The notes beneath the pieces were generated by a model that had not been told where the DNA came from, searched no databases, and saw only the letters and a program-made list of their open reading frames with translations. From NCBI RefSeq assembly GCF_003075045.1, contig NZ_QCZD01000001.1:1519710-1583709 (forward strand): a stretch of DNA of 64,000 nucleotides, given 5' to 3'. The DNA is from Maribacter litoralis (lineage in GTDB: Bacteria; Bacteroidota; Bacteroidia; Flavobacteriales; Flavobacteriaceae). Below are positions 15,695 to 24,656 of the stretch, one piece after another. Made by a program: the position numbers and the translations under genes. How positions within the stretch are numbered: position 1 is the first letter of the stretch; each line of letters starts with the position of its first letter.

Positions 15695-16978
15695 TTAAAC
15701 TGTTTCAGCTTTAAGTTCTTCTGCTTTACCATCTGAATCTTTTGGATAGATAGTAGCATTTTTTAATCTGTTCATTCTTCTCTTAATATTACCCCTAACC
15801 ACATAATGATCGATAGTAGGCGCAAATACGTTCATTAACAAAATCGCTAAGAATACACCTTCTGGATACGCTGGGTTAAATACACGAATCATTACAGAAA
15901 TGAAACCTATAAAGAAACCATAGTACCACTTACCTTTATTGGTTTGAGACCCTGTTACAGGATCGGTAGCCATGTAAACAATACCGAATGCCAAACCACC
16001 TACGATTAAATGTTTCCAGAAATCAAAACTCATTAATCCGTAAAATTTACTTGATTCTCCTATCCAACCAAAATCAACTACTTGATTGAATATTAAGCCC
16101 ATTACCAATGAACCGATCACAGCGCTTAACATAATTCTCCAACTAGCGATTTTAGTGAATATCAAGAACAACCCTCCTAAAAGAATTAAGAACGCCGATG
16201 TTTCACCAACAGAACCAGGAATAAACCCGAAGAACATATCTGAAACAGAATATGACATCTCGGCCCCTTTGTTTTGCGCTAAAAACCCAAGTATAGTTTC
16301 ACCAGAGTAGGCATCTACATTTGTAGCACCTGCTAGAATTTCTTCTGAGCGCTCCCTTGCACCGTAAACCCAAACTTTATCACCACTCATCCAAGTAGGG
16401 TACGCGAAGAATAAAAATGCTCTAATAGTTAAGGCTGGATTAAGAATATTCATACCGGTACCACCAAATACTTCTTTACCGATAACAACACCGAATACTA
16501 CGGCAACCGCCAACATCCAAAGCGGAGTATCTATTGGTACGATCAATGGCACCAACATACCGGTAACCAAATAACCCTCTTCTACTTCATGACCTTTGAT
16601 AACGGCAAAAATAAATTCCACTATTAGACCTACAGCATAAGAAACCACCACTAATGGCAACACCTTAATAATACCGATCCAAAAATTATCCCAGGTAAGA
16701 AAATCGTTCATTAAAGAAAATTCTGCAGGAAAACCATTGATTGCAGAATAGTACTGATAACCCGCGTTGAACATAGAAAATATCAACACTGGTACTAGTG
16801 CCATAATTACCGTGTTCATGGTACGCTTTAAATCATCGGCCGCCTTTACATGTGTACCACCTGCATGGGTAGTCTCATCTGGCGAAAACAAAAAAGTATG
16901 AAAGGCATTAAAGGCAGGAGCCATTTTCTTACCCTGATACTTCAGTTTAAGTTCGTGTAATTTGCTTTTTAAACTCAT
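15695..16978 (-). CDS. nqrB: Na+-translocating NADH:quinone reductase subunit B (covalent FMN, riboflavin)
   Basis: 427 residues, about ten membrane helices. The largest membrane subunit, holding covalent FMN and riboflavin and probably part of the Na+ path. Recognisable segments are the N-terminal cytoplasmic HTFLFSPDETTHAG, GYLVTGMLVPLIVP, GKEVFGGTGMNILNPALT and the C-terminal ATDPVTGSQTNKGKW. The expected FMN attachment site is T228 in D222-AYSGET; in Vibrio the motif is SGAT, so Ala is replaced by Glu here. The nqrA stop lies three bases upstream of its start. Confidence 0.97.
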   Translation of the reverse strand: MSLKSKLHELKLKYQGKKMAPAFNAFHTFLFSPDETTHAGGTHVKAADDLKRTMNTVIMALVPVLIFSMFNAGYQYYSAINGFPAEFSLMNDFLTWDNFWIGIIKVLPLVVVSYAVGLIVEFIFAVIKGHEVEEGYLVTGMLVPLIVPIDTPLWMLAVAVVFGVVIGKEVFGGTGMNILNPALTIRAFLFFAYPTWMSGDKVWVYGARERSEEILAGATNVDAYSGETILGFLAQNKGAEMSYSVSDMFFGFIPGSVGETSAFLILLGGLFLIFTKIASWRIMLSAVIGSLVMGLIFNQVVDFGWIGESSKFYGLMSFDFWKHLIVGGLAFGIVYMATDPVTGSQTNKGKWYYGFFIGFISVMIRVFNPAYPEGVFLAILLMNVFAPTIDHYVVRGNIKRRMNRLKNATIYPKDSDGKAEELKAETV

Positions 16979-16981
16979 TTC

Positions 16982-18331
16982 TTATCCTATTTCTTTTTGC
17001 AATAAATCTAACCCCTCACGAATAATTTTTTGGTGTGGTTGTTTAGAAATACATATAAACTCAGTTAACGAAAAATCTTCTGGAGCCACTTCGTACAAAC
17101 CTAATTGCTCCATTTCATCCAAATCTTTAACCATACAAGCTTTTAGTAGTTGCATTGGAAAAATATCCATTGGAAAAACTTTCTCATATTGTCCCGTTAC
17201 TACAAAAGCTCTATGCTCACCATTGGTATTGGTATCTAAATCATATTTCTTGTTGGGCTGCATCCAAGAGAACGTTAAAGCCCTAGTTGCAGAAATTTTA
17301 TCGAAAACCGGCTTGTTCCATCCAAACAACTCATAATCGTCTCCTTCAGGAATAACCGATACCGTATTATTATAGTAACCTAAAAAACCATCTGGTTTAC
17401 TCTTAGAACCTGTAAGTACGTCTCCATTGATTACTCTAAAATTTTCTTCGTTTACACCACTTGCATATAAGAAGGTAGAAATCTCAGAACCAATTTTCGT
17501 AGTATAATATTTAGGGGCTTTTACAGAAGAACCAGCAAGAGCAATAACACGCTCTGCATTGAACTTTCCTGTAAGCAAATATTCACCTATTATAATTAAA
17601 TCTTGAGGAGATACAGTCCAAACCAATTCTCCTTTATTAATAGGATCAATTCTATTTATCTGAGTACCTACCAAACCAGCAGGATGCGGCCCAGATACTG
17701 TATGCAATTCTACACCTTCCATAGAAGACAACGGCGAAGCACCAGCACCAACCGAAACATGAACTTTACCTGGCGTTAATTTACCCAATGCAGTAATTGC
17801 AGTTTGCAACTCTTTCTCCTTGCCTTGAAGCACATAATTTAAATCTGCCTGTAAAGGAGCACTAGAATACCCAGAAATAAAAATAGCCTTAGGCGTTGTA
17901 TCCGGATTTGCAATTACGTCATACGGCCTTTGCTTGATAAATGGCCAACAGCCACTTTTCAGCAACGTTGCTTTCAGTTCTTCTTTAGATGCATTTTCAA
18001 CATCTGTAACAGCACCTGAAATTACCTCTTGTGTTTTATCGGCTAATATCTTTAAGGTCAAAATACGTCTTCTATCCCCTCTTTCAATTTCGATGAGCTC
18101 ACCACTTACCGGCGAAACAAAAACCATACTCTCTATGCTTTTGTTATAGAACAAAGGCTCGCCCGCTTTTACCTCGGCGCCTTGCTTTACCATCATTTTA
18201 GGGATAATTCCGTGAAAATCACTTAACTGTATTGCGTAAACATTACTTAAAACAGCTTTTGAAGTAGTCTGTTCTGCGGCGCCCACCAGATTAATGTTGA
18301 GCCCTTTCTTAATTCGAATGTCTTTTGACAT
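16982..18331 (-). CDS. nqrA: Na+-translocating NADH:quinone reductase subunit A
   Basis: 449 residues. Soluble peripheral subunit on the cytoplasmic face; it carries no redox cofactor in the known complex and binds quinone-site inhibitors. The N-terminus IRIKKGLNINLVGA and the segments GAEVKAGEPLFYNK, SPVSGELIEIERGDRR and GPHPAGLVGTQINRIDP are diagnostic for the family. First gene of the minus-strand nqrABCDEF operon, with a TAAATTTG -7 box 35 bases upstream. Together the six genes oxidise NADH, reduce (mena)quinone and pump Na+ out. Confidence 0.97.
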   Translation of the reverse strand: MSKDIRIKKGLNINLVGAAEQTTSKAVLSNVYAIQLSDFHGIIPKMMVKQGAEVKAGEPLFYNKSIESMVFVSPVSGELIEIERGDRRRILTLKILADKTQEVISGAVTDVENASKEELKATLLKSGCWPFIKQRPYDVIANPDTTPKAIFISGYSSAPLQADLNYVLQGKEKELQTAITALGKLTPGKVHVSVGAGASPLSSMEGVELHTVSGPHPAGLVGTQINRIDPINKGELVWTVSPQDLIIIGEYLLTGKFNAERVIALAGSSVKAPKYYTTKIGSEISTFLYASGVNEENFRVINGDVLTGSKSKPDGFLGYYNNTVSVIPEGDDYELFGWNKPVFDKISATRALTFSWMQPNKKYDLDTNTNGEHRAFVVTGQYEKVFPMDIFPMQLLKACMVKDLDEMEQLGLYEVAPEDFSLTEFICISKQPHQKIIREGLDLLQKEIG

Positions 18332-18365
18332 GTGCGTGTAGACCTTTAGGTTATCAAAATTTGAG

Positions 18366-18373
18366 CAAATTTA
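18366..18373 (-). promoter_or_regulatory. -7 box (TAAATTTG) of the nqr operon
   Basis: On the minus strand TAAATTTG fits TAnnTTTG, 34 bases before the nqrA start. It lies in the 153-base divergent region shared with the T9SS plug gene; a weaker box TACCTTTA for that gene lies at 18457-18464. Confidence 0.5.
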
Positions 18374-18484
18374 AGTACAAAAAGTTCGTTTTCATAATTA
18401 TTGTCCCATAAATTAGACAATAGAACGAGCTATATTTTTTAGGCATCCTTTTTGTTTACCTTTACTCAAAAAAAACGGGGTATA

Positions 18485-19726
18485 ATGCGCATTTTCATCA
18501 AACATATTATTTGTCTTCTATTTTTACAAAATTTGATTGCCCAGGTTCAAGTAGAGGTCAACCCGCCCGAGAACATTAAATCGATAGTTTTTAAGGGACC
18601 TACAGAAGATCAGTTTCCGGTCATAAAAATAGGAGAACCACTTTATTTGGAATTTGACGACATACTTGCCAACGAACAAGATTATTACTATAAGGTTGTT
18701 CATTGCGACTACGACTGGACCCCATCGTCCCTATTAAAATCTCAATATATAGATGGCGTCGACAATCAACGCATAACAGATTACGAGAATAGTTATAGTA
18801 CTTTACAATCTTATTCTAACTACCAATTAACCATACCCAACGATTATGTTCGTTTAAAAGTGAGCGGTAATTACCTTATTGAAGTGTACAATAGCTATAA
18901 TGAAATACAGTTTTCACGAAGGTTTGTTGTTTATAAGGATGTCGTTACCGTCGCTACCGAAATAAAACGATCAAGAGATTTCAATTATATAAATGAGAAA
19001 CAGGTTGTACAATTCAGCATCAATTCTGGATCTACGAGATTGATCAACCCTAAAAAAGAAGTGAAAGTTGCCATTCTTCAAAATCATTATTGGCCCACAG
19101 TGATTACCAATATTGCCCCACAATATACCATGGGCAGCGAATTAGTTTATAAATATGACCAAGAAACGGCCTTTTATGGCGGTAATGAATTTTTACTATT
19201 TGACACAAGTGACCTTAGAGCTCCAAGTTCACAGATATCTAGCATCGACCTTACCGACCTTTACAACCATTATCTTTTTTCTGACGACTTTAGAAATGAT
19301 AAAGCATACACCTACTTTCCTGATATAAACGGAGATTTTGTGGTAAGAACGCTACAAGGGGACAATGCTTCTAGAGAAGCGGAATACACCAATGTTCATT
19401 TTAGCCTTCCGTATACCGAATTCATTGCCTTGGACGATGTGTATGTTTTCGGCAAATTCAATAACTATGCACTTACGGATGAAAACAAAATGGTCTACAA
19501 TGAAAAAAATGGAATGTTAGAAGCTACCTTAAAAATGAAACAAGGTTTTTATAATTATAAATATGCCGTAAAAAGTGACGATAAAATAAAACTGAACGAA
19601 GTTGGCGGTAATTTTCATTTTACCGAAAACACCTATTTAGTATTGGTATATTACAGAAATTTTGGAGACATGTACGATAGTATTATAGGTATAGGTTCTG
19701 CCAATTCTAGAAATATCACGAACTAA
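18485..19726 (+). CDS. Type IX secretion system plug protein (DUF5103)
   Basis: 413 residues from the ATG at 18485, where a signal peptide starts (MRIFIKHIICLLFLQNLIAQ); the longer reading frame has no signal and is rejected. The sequence matches the Bacteroidetes DUF5103 family, now known as the plug that closes the lateral/periplasmic side of the SprA translocon. Visible blocks: NPPENIKSIVFKGP, DYYYKVVHCDYDWTPS, the beta-sandwich RDFNYINEKQVVQFS, and the C-terminal carbohydrate-binding-like domain KFNNYALTDENKMVY. It probably starts a short operon with the DUF3667 gene and apaG. Confidence 0.87.
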   Translation: MRIFIKHIICLLFLQNLIAQVQVEVNPPENIKSIVFKGPTEDQFPVIKIGEPLYLEFDDILANEQDYYYKVVHCDYDWTPSSLLKSQYIDGVDNQRITDYENSYSTLQSYSNYQLTIPNDYVRLKVSGNYLIEVYNSYNEIQFSRRFVVYKDVVTVATEIKRSRDFNYINEKQVVQFSINSGSTRLINPKKEVKVAILQNHYWPTVITNIAPQYTMGSELVYKYDQETAFYGGNEFLLFDTSDLRAPSSQISSIDLTDLYNHYLFSDDFRNDKAYTYFPDINGDFVVRTLQGDNASREAEYTNVHFSLPYTEFIALDDVYVFGKFNNYALTDENKMVYNEKNGMLEATLKMKQGFYNYKYAVKSDDKIKLNEVGGNFHFTENTYLVLVYYRNFGDMYDSIIGIGSANSRNITN

Positions 19727-19752
19727 CTGTATATTTACGTTTTTCATCATTT

Positions 19753-20880
19753 ATGGAAAACAAACCAACCACTCAACCAAAGGGCAGATACGAACTAAGA
19801 TACAGAGGTGTAGACTGTCTTAATTGCGGGCATCCGCTGGAATTAAGCGATAAATATTGCCCAAATTGCTCTCAAGCCAATAGCACCAAGAAACTAACTC
19901 TTTTAGATTTCTTTGAAGAGTTTCTTGCCAATTACCTTTCCTACGATTCTAAGCTATGGCGAACACTGGCAGCTCTTTTATTAAAACCAGGTAAAATCAC
20001 TAAAGAATATATTTCTGGCAGACGACTCTCTTACACCAACCCTTTTAGGTTTCTGCTGAGCTTATCTATAATTTACTTTTTGATTTTAAGCTTCAATAGT
20101 GAATTTGAATCCTTCAATAAGTTTGGGTACGAAAATCGTAAACCGATATTTAACTTAATGCACGAAGAGTTTGACAAAATAGAATTTGAAAACGAAGAAG
20201 AAAGAGCCCTAGCCTTAGCCCAAATGGACTCTCTTAAAATTAATGGATTTTTCAAAAACCAAATTAGCGACAAAGATTCTACCATTTTAAAAGACCCCAA
20301 GTCATATTTTAAGGAAATAAACACAAAAGAACTTACTAGTCGATTTTTTGGAAAAATTGACTTTTTTAATTCCATAATTAAATATGACACCATTTATTAT
20401 TTTGAACAAGGTGTTACTAAATTTAATATACCTGAAAATAAAGAAAATGAAATGGCTTTTAATTTAGCCAACAGCTTTGTAGAAATCGAAAAAAGACCAG
20501 GTTCGTTTTTAAACTCCTTAATTTCTAAATTACCATTTACCACATTTTTCTTTCTTCCGTTCTTTTCTTTTTTCATTTGGTTGGTCTATATCAGAAAAAA
20601 ATACACTTATACCGATCATTTAATCTTTAGCTTTCACAATCAGTCATTATTATTTATCTTGCTCATTGTTAGCAATTTGATCAACGCAGTGTTCAATTTT
20701 GGCAGTGAAGGATTATTTATTTTAATTTTCGCCATCTACCTTTATAAAGCAATGCGCAATTTCTATCAACAAGGAAGAGTTAAAACGGTTATAAAGTATT
20801 TTTTCTTAAACACAATATTTTTTATCTTAGGGATTATAGCTATAACCATATTAATAGCACAGAGCGTATTTACATATTAA
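19753..20880 (+). CDS. DUF3667 membrane protein with zinc ribbon
   Basis: 375 residues. The N-terminal zinc ribbon is CLNCGHPLELSDKYCPNC (two CxxC knuckles, about residues 22-39), followed by the DUF3667 signature LTLLDFFEEFLANYLSYDSK and KPGKITKEYISGRRLSY. Membrane segments lie at about 95-112, 255-275, 295-320 and 350-372, with a long charged loop between the first and second. The family is widespread in Bacteroidetes and has no established biochemical function. It is 26 bases after the plug gene and two bases before apaG. Confidence 0.87.
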   Translation: MENKPTTQPKGRYELRYRGVDCLNCGHPLELSDKYCPNCSQANSTKKLTLLDFFEEFLANYLSYDSKLWRTLAALLLKPGKITKEYISGRRLSYTNPFRFLLSLSIIYFLILSFNSEFESFNKFGYENRKPIFNLMHEEFDKIEFENEEERALALAQMDSLKINGFFKNQISDKDSTILKDPKSYFKEINTKELTSRFFGKIDFFNSIIKYDTIYYFEQGVTKFNIPENKENEMAFNLANSFVEIEKRPGSFLNSLISKLPFTTFFFLPFFSFFIWLVYIRKKYTYTDHLIFSFHNQSLLFILLIVSNLINAVFNFGSEGLFILIFAIYLYKAMRNFYQQGRVKTVIKYFFLNTIFFILGIIAITILIAQSVFTY

Positions 20881-20882
20881 AT

Positions 20883-21272
20883 ATGATGATAACACAGGTT
20901 ACTAAAGGCATAAAAATATCAGTACAAACAACTTTTGAAGGCACGTTCTTTAAAAACTACAAAATGCATTATGCGTTTGGGTATACCATTACTATTGAAA
21001 ACCAGAGTAAAGATGCCGTTCAATTAACTTCTCGTCATTGGAAAATATACGACTCTTTAAATGACATGGAAACTTTAGATGGTGAAGGGGTTATTGGCAA
21101 AAAGCCGGTTATTCAGCCAGGTGAATCACACACCTATAATTCCGGTTGTTTACTTACTTCTCCTATTGGTGCCATGAAAGGTCATTACAACATGGTAATT
21201 ATGAACAATGCCCAAAAATTTAGGGTATACATACCTACCTTTAAATTTAGCGCACCCTTCGCACTTAATTAA
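20883..21272 (+). CDS. apaG: ApaG domain protein
   Basis: 129 residues, the usual length of a stand-alone ApaG protein (fibronectin-III-like beta sandwich). Conserved features: YTITIENQSKDAVQLTSRHW, the glycine-rich GEGVIGKKPVIQPGESHTY and PIGAMKGHY. Bacterial ApaG has been linked to Co2+/Mg2+ resistance and binds pyrophosphates in some structures, but its molecular role is not settled. Either of two adjacent methionines could start it. It lies two bases after the DUF3667 gene; pruA downstream has its own promoter. Confidence 0.93.
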   Translation: MMITQVTKGIKISVQTTFEGTFFKNYKMHYAFGYTITIENQSKDAVQLTSRHWKIYDSLNDMETLDGEGVIGKKPVIQPGESHTYNSGCLLTSPIGAMKGHYNMVIMNNAQKFRVYIPTFKFSAPFALN

Positions 21273-21316
21273 TTCCTTTTAATCTTTTATTAGTTTTTAG
21301 TCCTACACCCTTTTAG

Positions 21317-21324
21317 TACCTTTG
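21317..21324 (+). promoter_or_regulatory. -7 box (TACCTTTG) upstream of pruA
   Basis: An exact TAnnTTTG match, 29 bases before the pruA ATG at 21354. No strong -33 TTG. Confidence 0.6.
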
Positions 21325-21353
21325 GTCAACAATTTAATTTAAAAATTTTGACA

Positions 21354-22982
21354 ATGGGTAAAGGATTTTTTCAAGTTCCTACAGCTATTAATGAACCAAT
21401 TAAAAGCTATGCTCCTGGTTCACCAGAAAGAGAAGCGGTTTTGGAACAATACAAAACATATTTTAACGGTCAAGTAGATGTACCTATGTACATTGGATCA
21501 GAAGAGGTACGTACAGGCAACACCAAGCCTATGTCTCCTCCACACGACCACAAACATATTGTTGGCACTTACCACACAGCCGAAAAAAAGAACGTACAAG
21601 CCGCTATTGACAATTGTCTTGAATCAAGAAATGCTTGGGCGAATTTAACTTGGGAACAACGTGCCGCCATTTTCTTGAAAGCTGCAGAATTAATTGCTGG
21701 ACCATACCGCGCAAAAATCAACGCGGCTACAATGATCGCACAATCAAAGAACATTCACCAAGCGGAAATAGACTCTGCATGTGAATTAATTGATTTCTTA
21801 CGATTCAACGTAGAATACATGTCTCAAATTTATGAAGAGCAACCAGATTCTGCCGAGGGTATTTGGAATAGAGTTGAATACAGACCGTTAGAAGGTTTCG
21901 TGTATGCCATAACCCCATTCAACTTTACAGCCATTGCTGGTAACCTTCCCGCAAGTGCAGCAATGATGGGCAATGTTGTAATATGGAAGCCAAGTGATAG
22001 TCAAATATTTTCAGCAAAGGTTATTGTTGACATTTTCAAAGAAGCCGGTTTACCTGACGGAGTGATCAATGTAATCTACGGCGATCCGGTTATGATTACC
22101 GATACTGTACTAAGCAGCCCTGACTTTGCCGGACTACACTTTACAGGTTCAACACATGTTTTCAAAGAACTTTGGAAACAAATAGGCAATAACATTCATA
22201 CATATAAAACATACCCTAGAATAGTTGGTGAAACCGGTGGTAAAGATTTTATTCTTGCTCACCCTACCGCTAATACAAAACAAGTAGCTACAGCTATCTC
22301 TAGAGGTGCATTTGAGTTCCAAGGGCAAAAGTGTAGTGCCGCTTCAAGAGTATATATACCCAAATCTACCGCAAATGAGATATTAGAATATGTAAAGGCA
22401 GATATAGAATCATTCAACAAACCTGGTTCTCCAGAAGATATGAGCAACTTTATTACCGCTGTAATTCATGAAGGCTCATTCGACAAGTTGGCAAAATATA
22501 TTAACCAAGCTAAGGAAGATGAAAATGCCGAGATTTATGCCGGAGGCGGTTTTGACAAATCTAAAGGTTACTTTATAGAGCCTACGGTAATTTTAACAAC
22601 AGACCCTAAGTATACAACCATGGAAACGGAATTATTCGGTCCTGTAGTTACTGTATACGTTTATGAAGATAAAGATTGGAGCGAAACGTTGCAGTTAATC
22701 GACGGAACTTCTGAATATGCACTAACAGGTGCTGTACTTTCTCAAGACAGATACGCTATTGATGAAGCGACGAAGGCATTACAGAACTGTGCCGGTAATT
22801 TCTACATTAACGATAAGCCAACAGGTGCAGTAGTAGGTCAACAACCATTTGGCGGAGCCAGAGCTTCTGGTACAAATGATAAGGCTGGATCAGCACAAAA
22901 CTTGCTACGCTGGGTATCTCCTCGTTTAATAAAGGAAACATTTGTTACCCCTGTAGATTACAGGTATCCGTTCTTAGGATAA
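21354..22982 (+). CDS. pruA: L-glutamate gamma-semialdehyde dehydrogenase (1-pyrroline-5-carboxylate dehydrogenase)
   Basis: 542 residues from ATG 21354; the slightly longer TTG-started frame is less likely. NAD+-dependent second step of proline catabolism: glutamate semialdehyde to glutamate. It belongs to the stand-alone eukaryote-like P5CDH type rather than the bifunctional PutA. Catalytic residues are visible: C327 in GQKCSAASR and E293 in VGETGGKD, with the NAD-binding NFTAIAGNLPASAA and the C-terminal GGARASGTNDKAG. The partner proline dehydrogenase is not in this window. Monocistronic, flanked by its own -7 box and a terminator. Confidence 0.96.
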   Translation: MGKGFFQVPTAINEPIKSYAPGSPEREAVLEQYKTYFNGQVDVPMYIGSEEVRTGNTKPMSPPHDHKHIVGTYHTAEKKNVQAAIDNCLESRNAWANLTWEQRAAIFLKAAELIAGPYRAKINAATMIAQSKNIHQAEIDSACELIDFLRFNVEYMSQIYEEQPDSAEGIWNRVEYRPLEGFVYAITPFNFTAIAGNLPASAAMMGNVVIWKPSDSQIFSAKVIVDIFKEAGLPDGVINVIYGDPVMITDTVLSSPDFAGLHFTGSTHVFKELWKQIGNNIHTYKTYPRIVGETGGKDFILAHPTANTKQVATAISRGAFEFQGQKCSAASRVYIPKSTANEILEYVKADIESFNKPGSPEDMSNFITAVIHEGSFDKLAKYINQAKEDENAEIYAGGGFDKSKGYFIEPTVILTTDPKYTTMETELFGPVVTVYVYEDKDWSETLQLIDGTSEYALTGAVLSQDRYAIDEATKALQNCAGNFYINDKPTGAVVGQQPFGGARASGTNDKAGSAQNLLRWVSPRLIKETFVTPVDYRYPFLG

Positions 22983-22992
22983 GACAAAAACT

Positions 22993-23025
22993 AAAAAGGC
23001 TGAATTAATATTCAGCCTTTTTTTT
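22993..23025 (+). terminator. Terminator after pruA
   Basis: AAAAAGGCTGAAT-taat-ATTCAGCC followed by nine T. Confidence 0.93.
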
Positions 23026-23086
23026 GGGCTTTACCTAAATTTTAAAGTAAATTACATTTTCTTTCATCAACCTTAACACACTAATT

Positions 23087-23596
23087 ATGAAAAAGTTACT
23101 ATTTACATTTTTACTGGCAAGCTGCTTTTCTTATGCCCAAGAAGGCTTAACACAAAACAGTATAAAAGCAGTACTGACAGGCAACCAATTACAAGTAATT
23201 CAACTTGCCGAAGCCTTCCCTGAAGACAAGTATGATTGGAGACCAGCAGAAGGAATAAGCTCAGTTGGCGAAGCACTATTACATGTTGCCGGTGGGAATT
23301 ATTTTCTTGCATCAAAACTGGGTTTTGCCCCACCTGCGGACGTAGATGTAATGGGTTTGAGCAAAATTACCGGTAAGGAAAATATTATTGCCGCCCTTAA
23401 AAAATCAAATGACTTCGTACTTGAAAACATTACAAAAGTAGAAGATGGCACATTAAGTGAAGAAGTGGATTTCGGATTTATGAAGTCAAATAAACTAGGA
23501 GGATTATTAGCCATAATGGAGCATAACGGTGAACATAAAGGTCAACTTATTGCCTACGCTAGAACCAATGGTATAGTACCACCATGGAGCAAATGA
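23087..23596 (+). CDS. Secreted DinB-like four-helix protein
   Basis: 169 residues with a signal peptide (MKKLLFTFLLASCFSYA). The mature part is a DinB/YfiT-like four-helix bundle: FPEDKYDWRPAEGISSVGEAL, LLHVAGGNYFLA and MEHNGEHKGQLIAYAR. The metal-binding histidine pattern of the superfamily is present (H in LLHVAGG; HNGEHKGQ near residues 147-151). DinB-like proteins of this kind are often metal-dependent thiol transferases, but the substrate of exported forms is unknown. Monocistronic, with a terminator on each side. Confidence 0.87.
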   Translation: MKKLLFTFLLASCFSYAQEGLTQNSIKAVLTGNQLQVIQLAEAFPEDKYDWRPAEGISSVGEALLHVAGGNYFLASKLGFAPPADVDVMGLSKITGKENIIAALKKSNDFVLENITKVEDGTLSEEVDFGFMKSNKLGGLLAIMEHNGEHKGQLIAYARTNGIVPPWSK

Positions 23597-23616
23597 TAGC
23601 TTATAAGACAAGAATT

Positions 23617-23652
23617 AAATGCCCAATGACTAATAAATCGTTGGGCATTTTA
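23617..23652 (+). terminator. Terminator after the DinB-like gene
   Basis: AAATGCCCAAtGA-(8)-TCgTTGGGCATTT, with a T-rich tail. Confidence 0.88.
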
Positions 23653-23772
23653 CTTTAACGAAGAAAAACTTTAACATACCTCTAATACAATATCAATGTA
23701 AATTTAACGTTAATTAATTGTAAACTCAATGTGATTTACCGAACTTTGTAGCTCATTTAAAATCAATTGCTT

Positions 23773-23889
23773 ATGATTATTAACAGATTAAGATTACATA
23801 TCACTTGTATTCAGATACATATTTGGAATTATTTAAAAGAGTTTGCCAGAAAGTATAAAAAGGCATACTACAGTTCTTTCCTTTTATAG
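23773..23889 (+). CDS. Possible 38-residue basic peptide (doubtful)
   Basis: The 304-base gap 23597-23900 holds a terminator at its left end and this short frame, ATG 23773 to TAG 23887-23889. The product starts MIINRLRLHITCIQIHIWNY and ends in a basic, aromatic stretch (KEFARKYKKAYYSSFLL); it is amphipathic and strongly basic. There is no Shine-Dalgarno, no clear -7 box and no known family. It may be chance. The rest of the gap shows nothing recognisable. Confidence 0.25.
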   Translation: MIINRLRLHITCIQIHIWNYLKEFARKYKKAYYSSFLL

Positions 23890-23900
23890 TTGAGTATAGC

Positions 23901-24536
23901 CTACCCTTTATACTTCAGCGGTAAATAGACCATTTTCTTCGTTTCAAAAAAGTCCTCTTTAAAATAATTGGTCAAATCAAAGATTTCTGCAGTTCTGTAG
24001 TTTTTCAGCTCCTCATGCAGATCACCGCCTTTTAAGTATAGTATTCCGTTTCGAATATCGTGTTTTGATTCCTTTTTAATTTTACCTTTTATCCAGTGCA
24101 CAAAGGTTGGCATAGCTGCCACTGCCCTACTGACGATAAAATCGAATTGACCCGGTATTTCTTCAACACGAGCATTTATAGTTGTTACATTGGTTAATTC
24201 TAAACCTTCAACAACTTCGTTCACCACCTTTATCTTTTTTCCTATGGAGTCAACCAATGTAAATTGTACTTCAGGAAAAAAGATAGCTAAAGGTATGCCC
24301 GGAAAACCACCACCGGTACCTACATCTAAGATTGTAGAACCATCTTTAAACTGTATAAATTTTGCAATTCCCAATGAATGTAACACATGCCTTAAGTAAA
24401 GCTCATCTATATCTTTTCGTGAAACCACATTAATTTTCTGGTTCCAGTCTTTATATAGTTCTTCTAGTTTCTCAAACCTTCTTTTCTGATCTTCAGATAA
24501 ATTGGGAAAATTTTCAAATATGATTTCAGCAGTCAT
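23901..24536 (-). CDS. rsmG: 16S rRNA (guanine-N7)-methyltransferase
   Basis: 211 residues, usual length. SAM-dependent methylation of G527 of 16S rRNA (E. coli numbering). The SAM-binding motif ILDVGTGGGFPGIPLAIFFP is followed by TLVDSIGKKIKVVNEVV, and the family motif FDFIVSRAVAAMPTFV is intact. The N-terminal helical region (FEKLEELYKDWNQKINVVSR) matches the family. It is divergent from the desaturase gene, with a 120-base shared upstream region, and monocistronic as far as seen. Confidence 0.96.
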   Translation of the reverse strand: MTAEIIFENFPNLSEDQKRRFEKLEELYKDWNQKINVVSRKDIDELYLRHVLHSLGIAKFIQFKDGSTILDVGTGGGFPGIPLAIFFPEVQFTLVDSIGKKIKVVNEVVEGLELTNVTTINARVEEIPGQFDFIVSRAVAAMPTFVHWIKGKIKKESKHDIRNGILYLKGGDLHEELKNYRTAEIFDLTNYFKEDFFETKKMVYLPLKYKG

Positions 24537-24656
24537 CCGTATATTTGTAAATAGATTTAATTAGTATATTCACTCGTGCAAAGATTTGGCTTTTAATTAA
24601 GCTATCAAACTATTATAGATTCAATTACATTATATTAAGTAAAAGATTACCGAATT

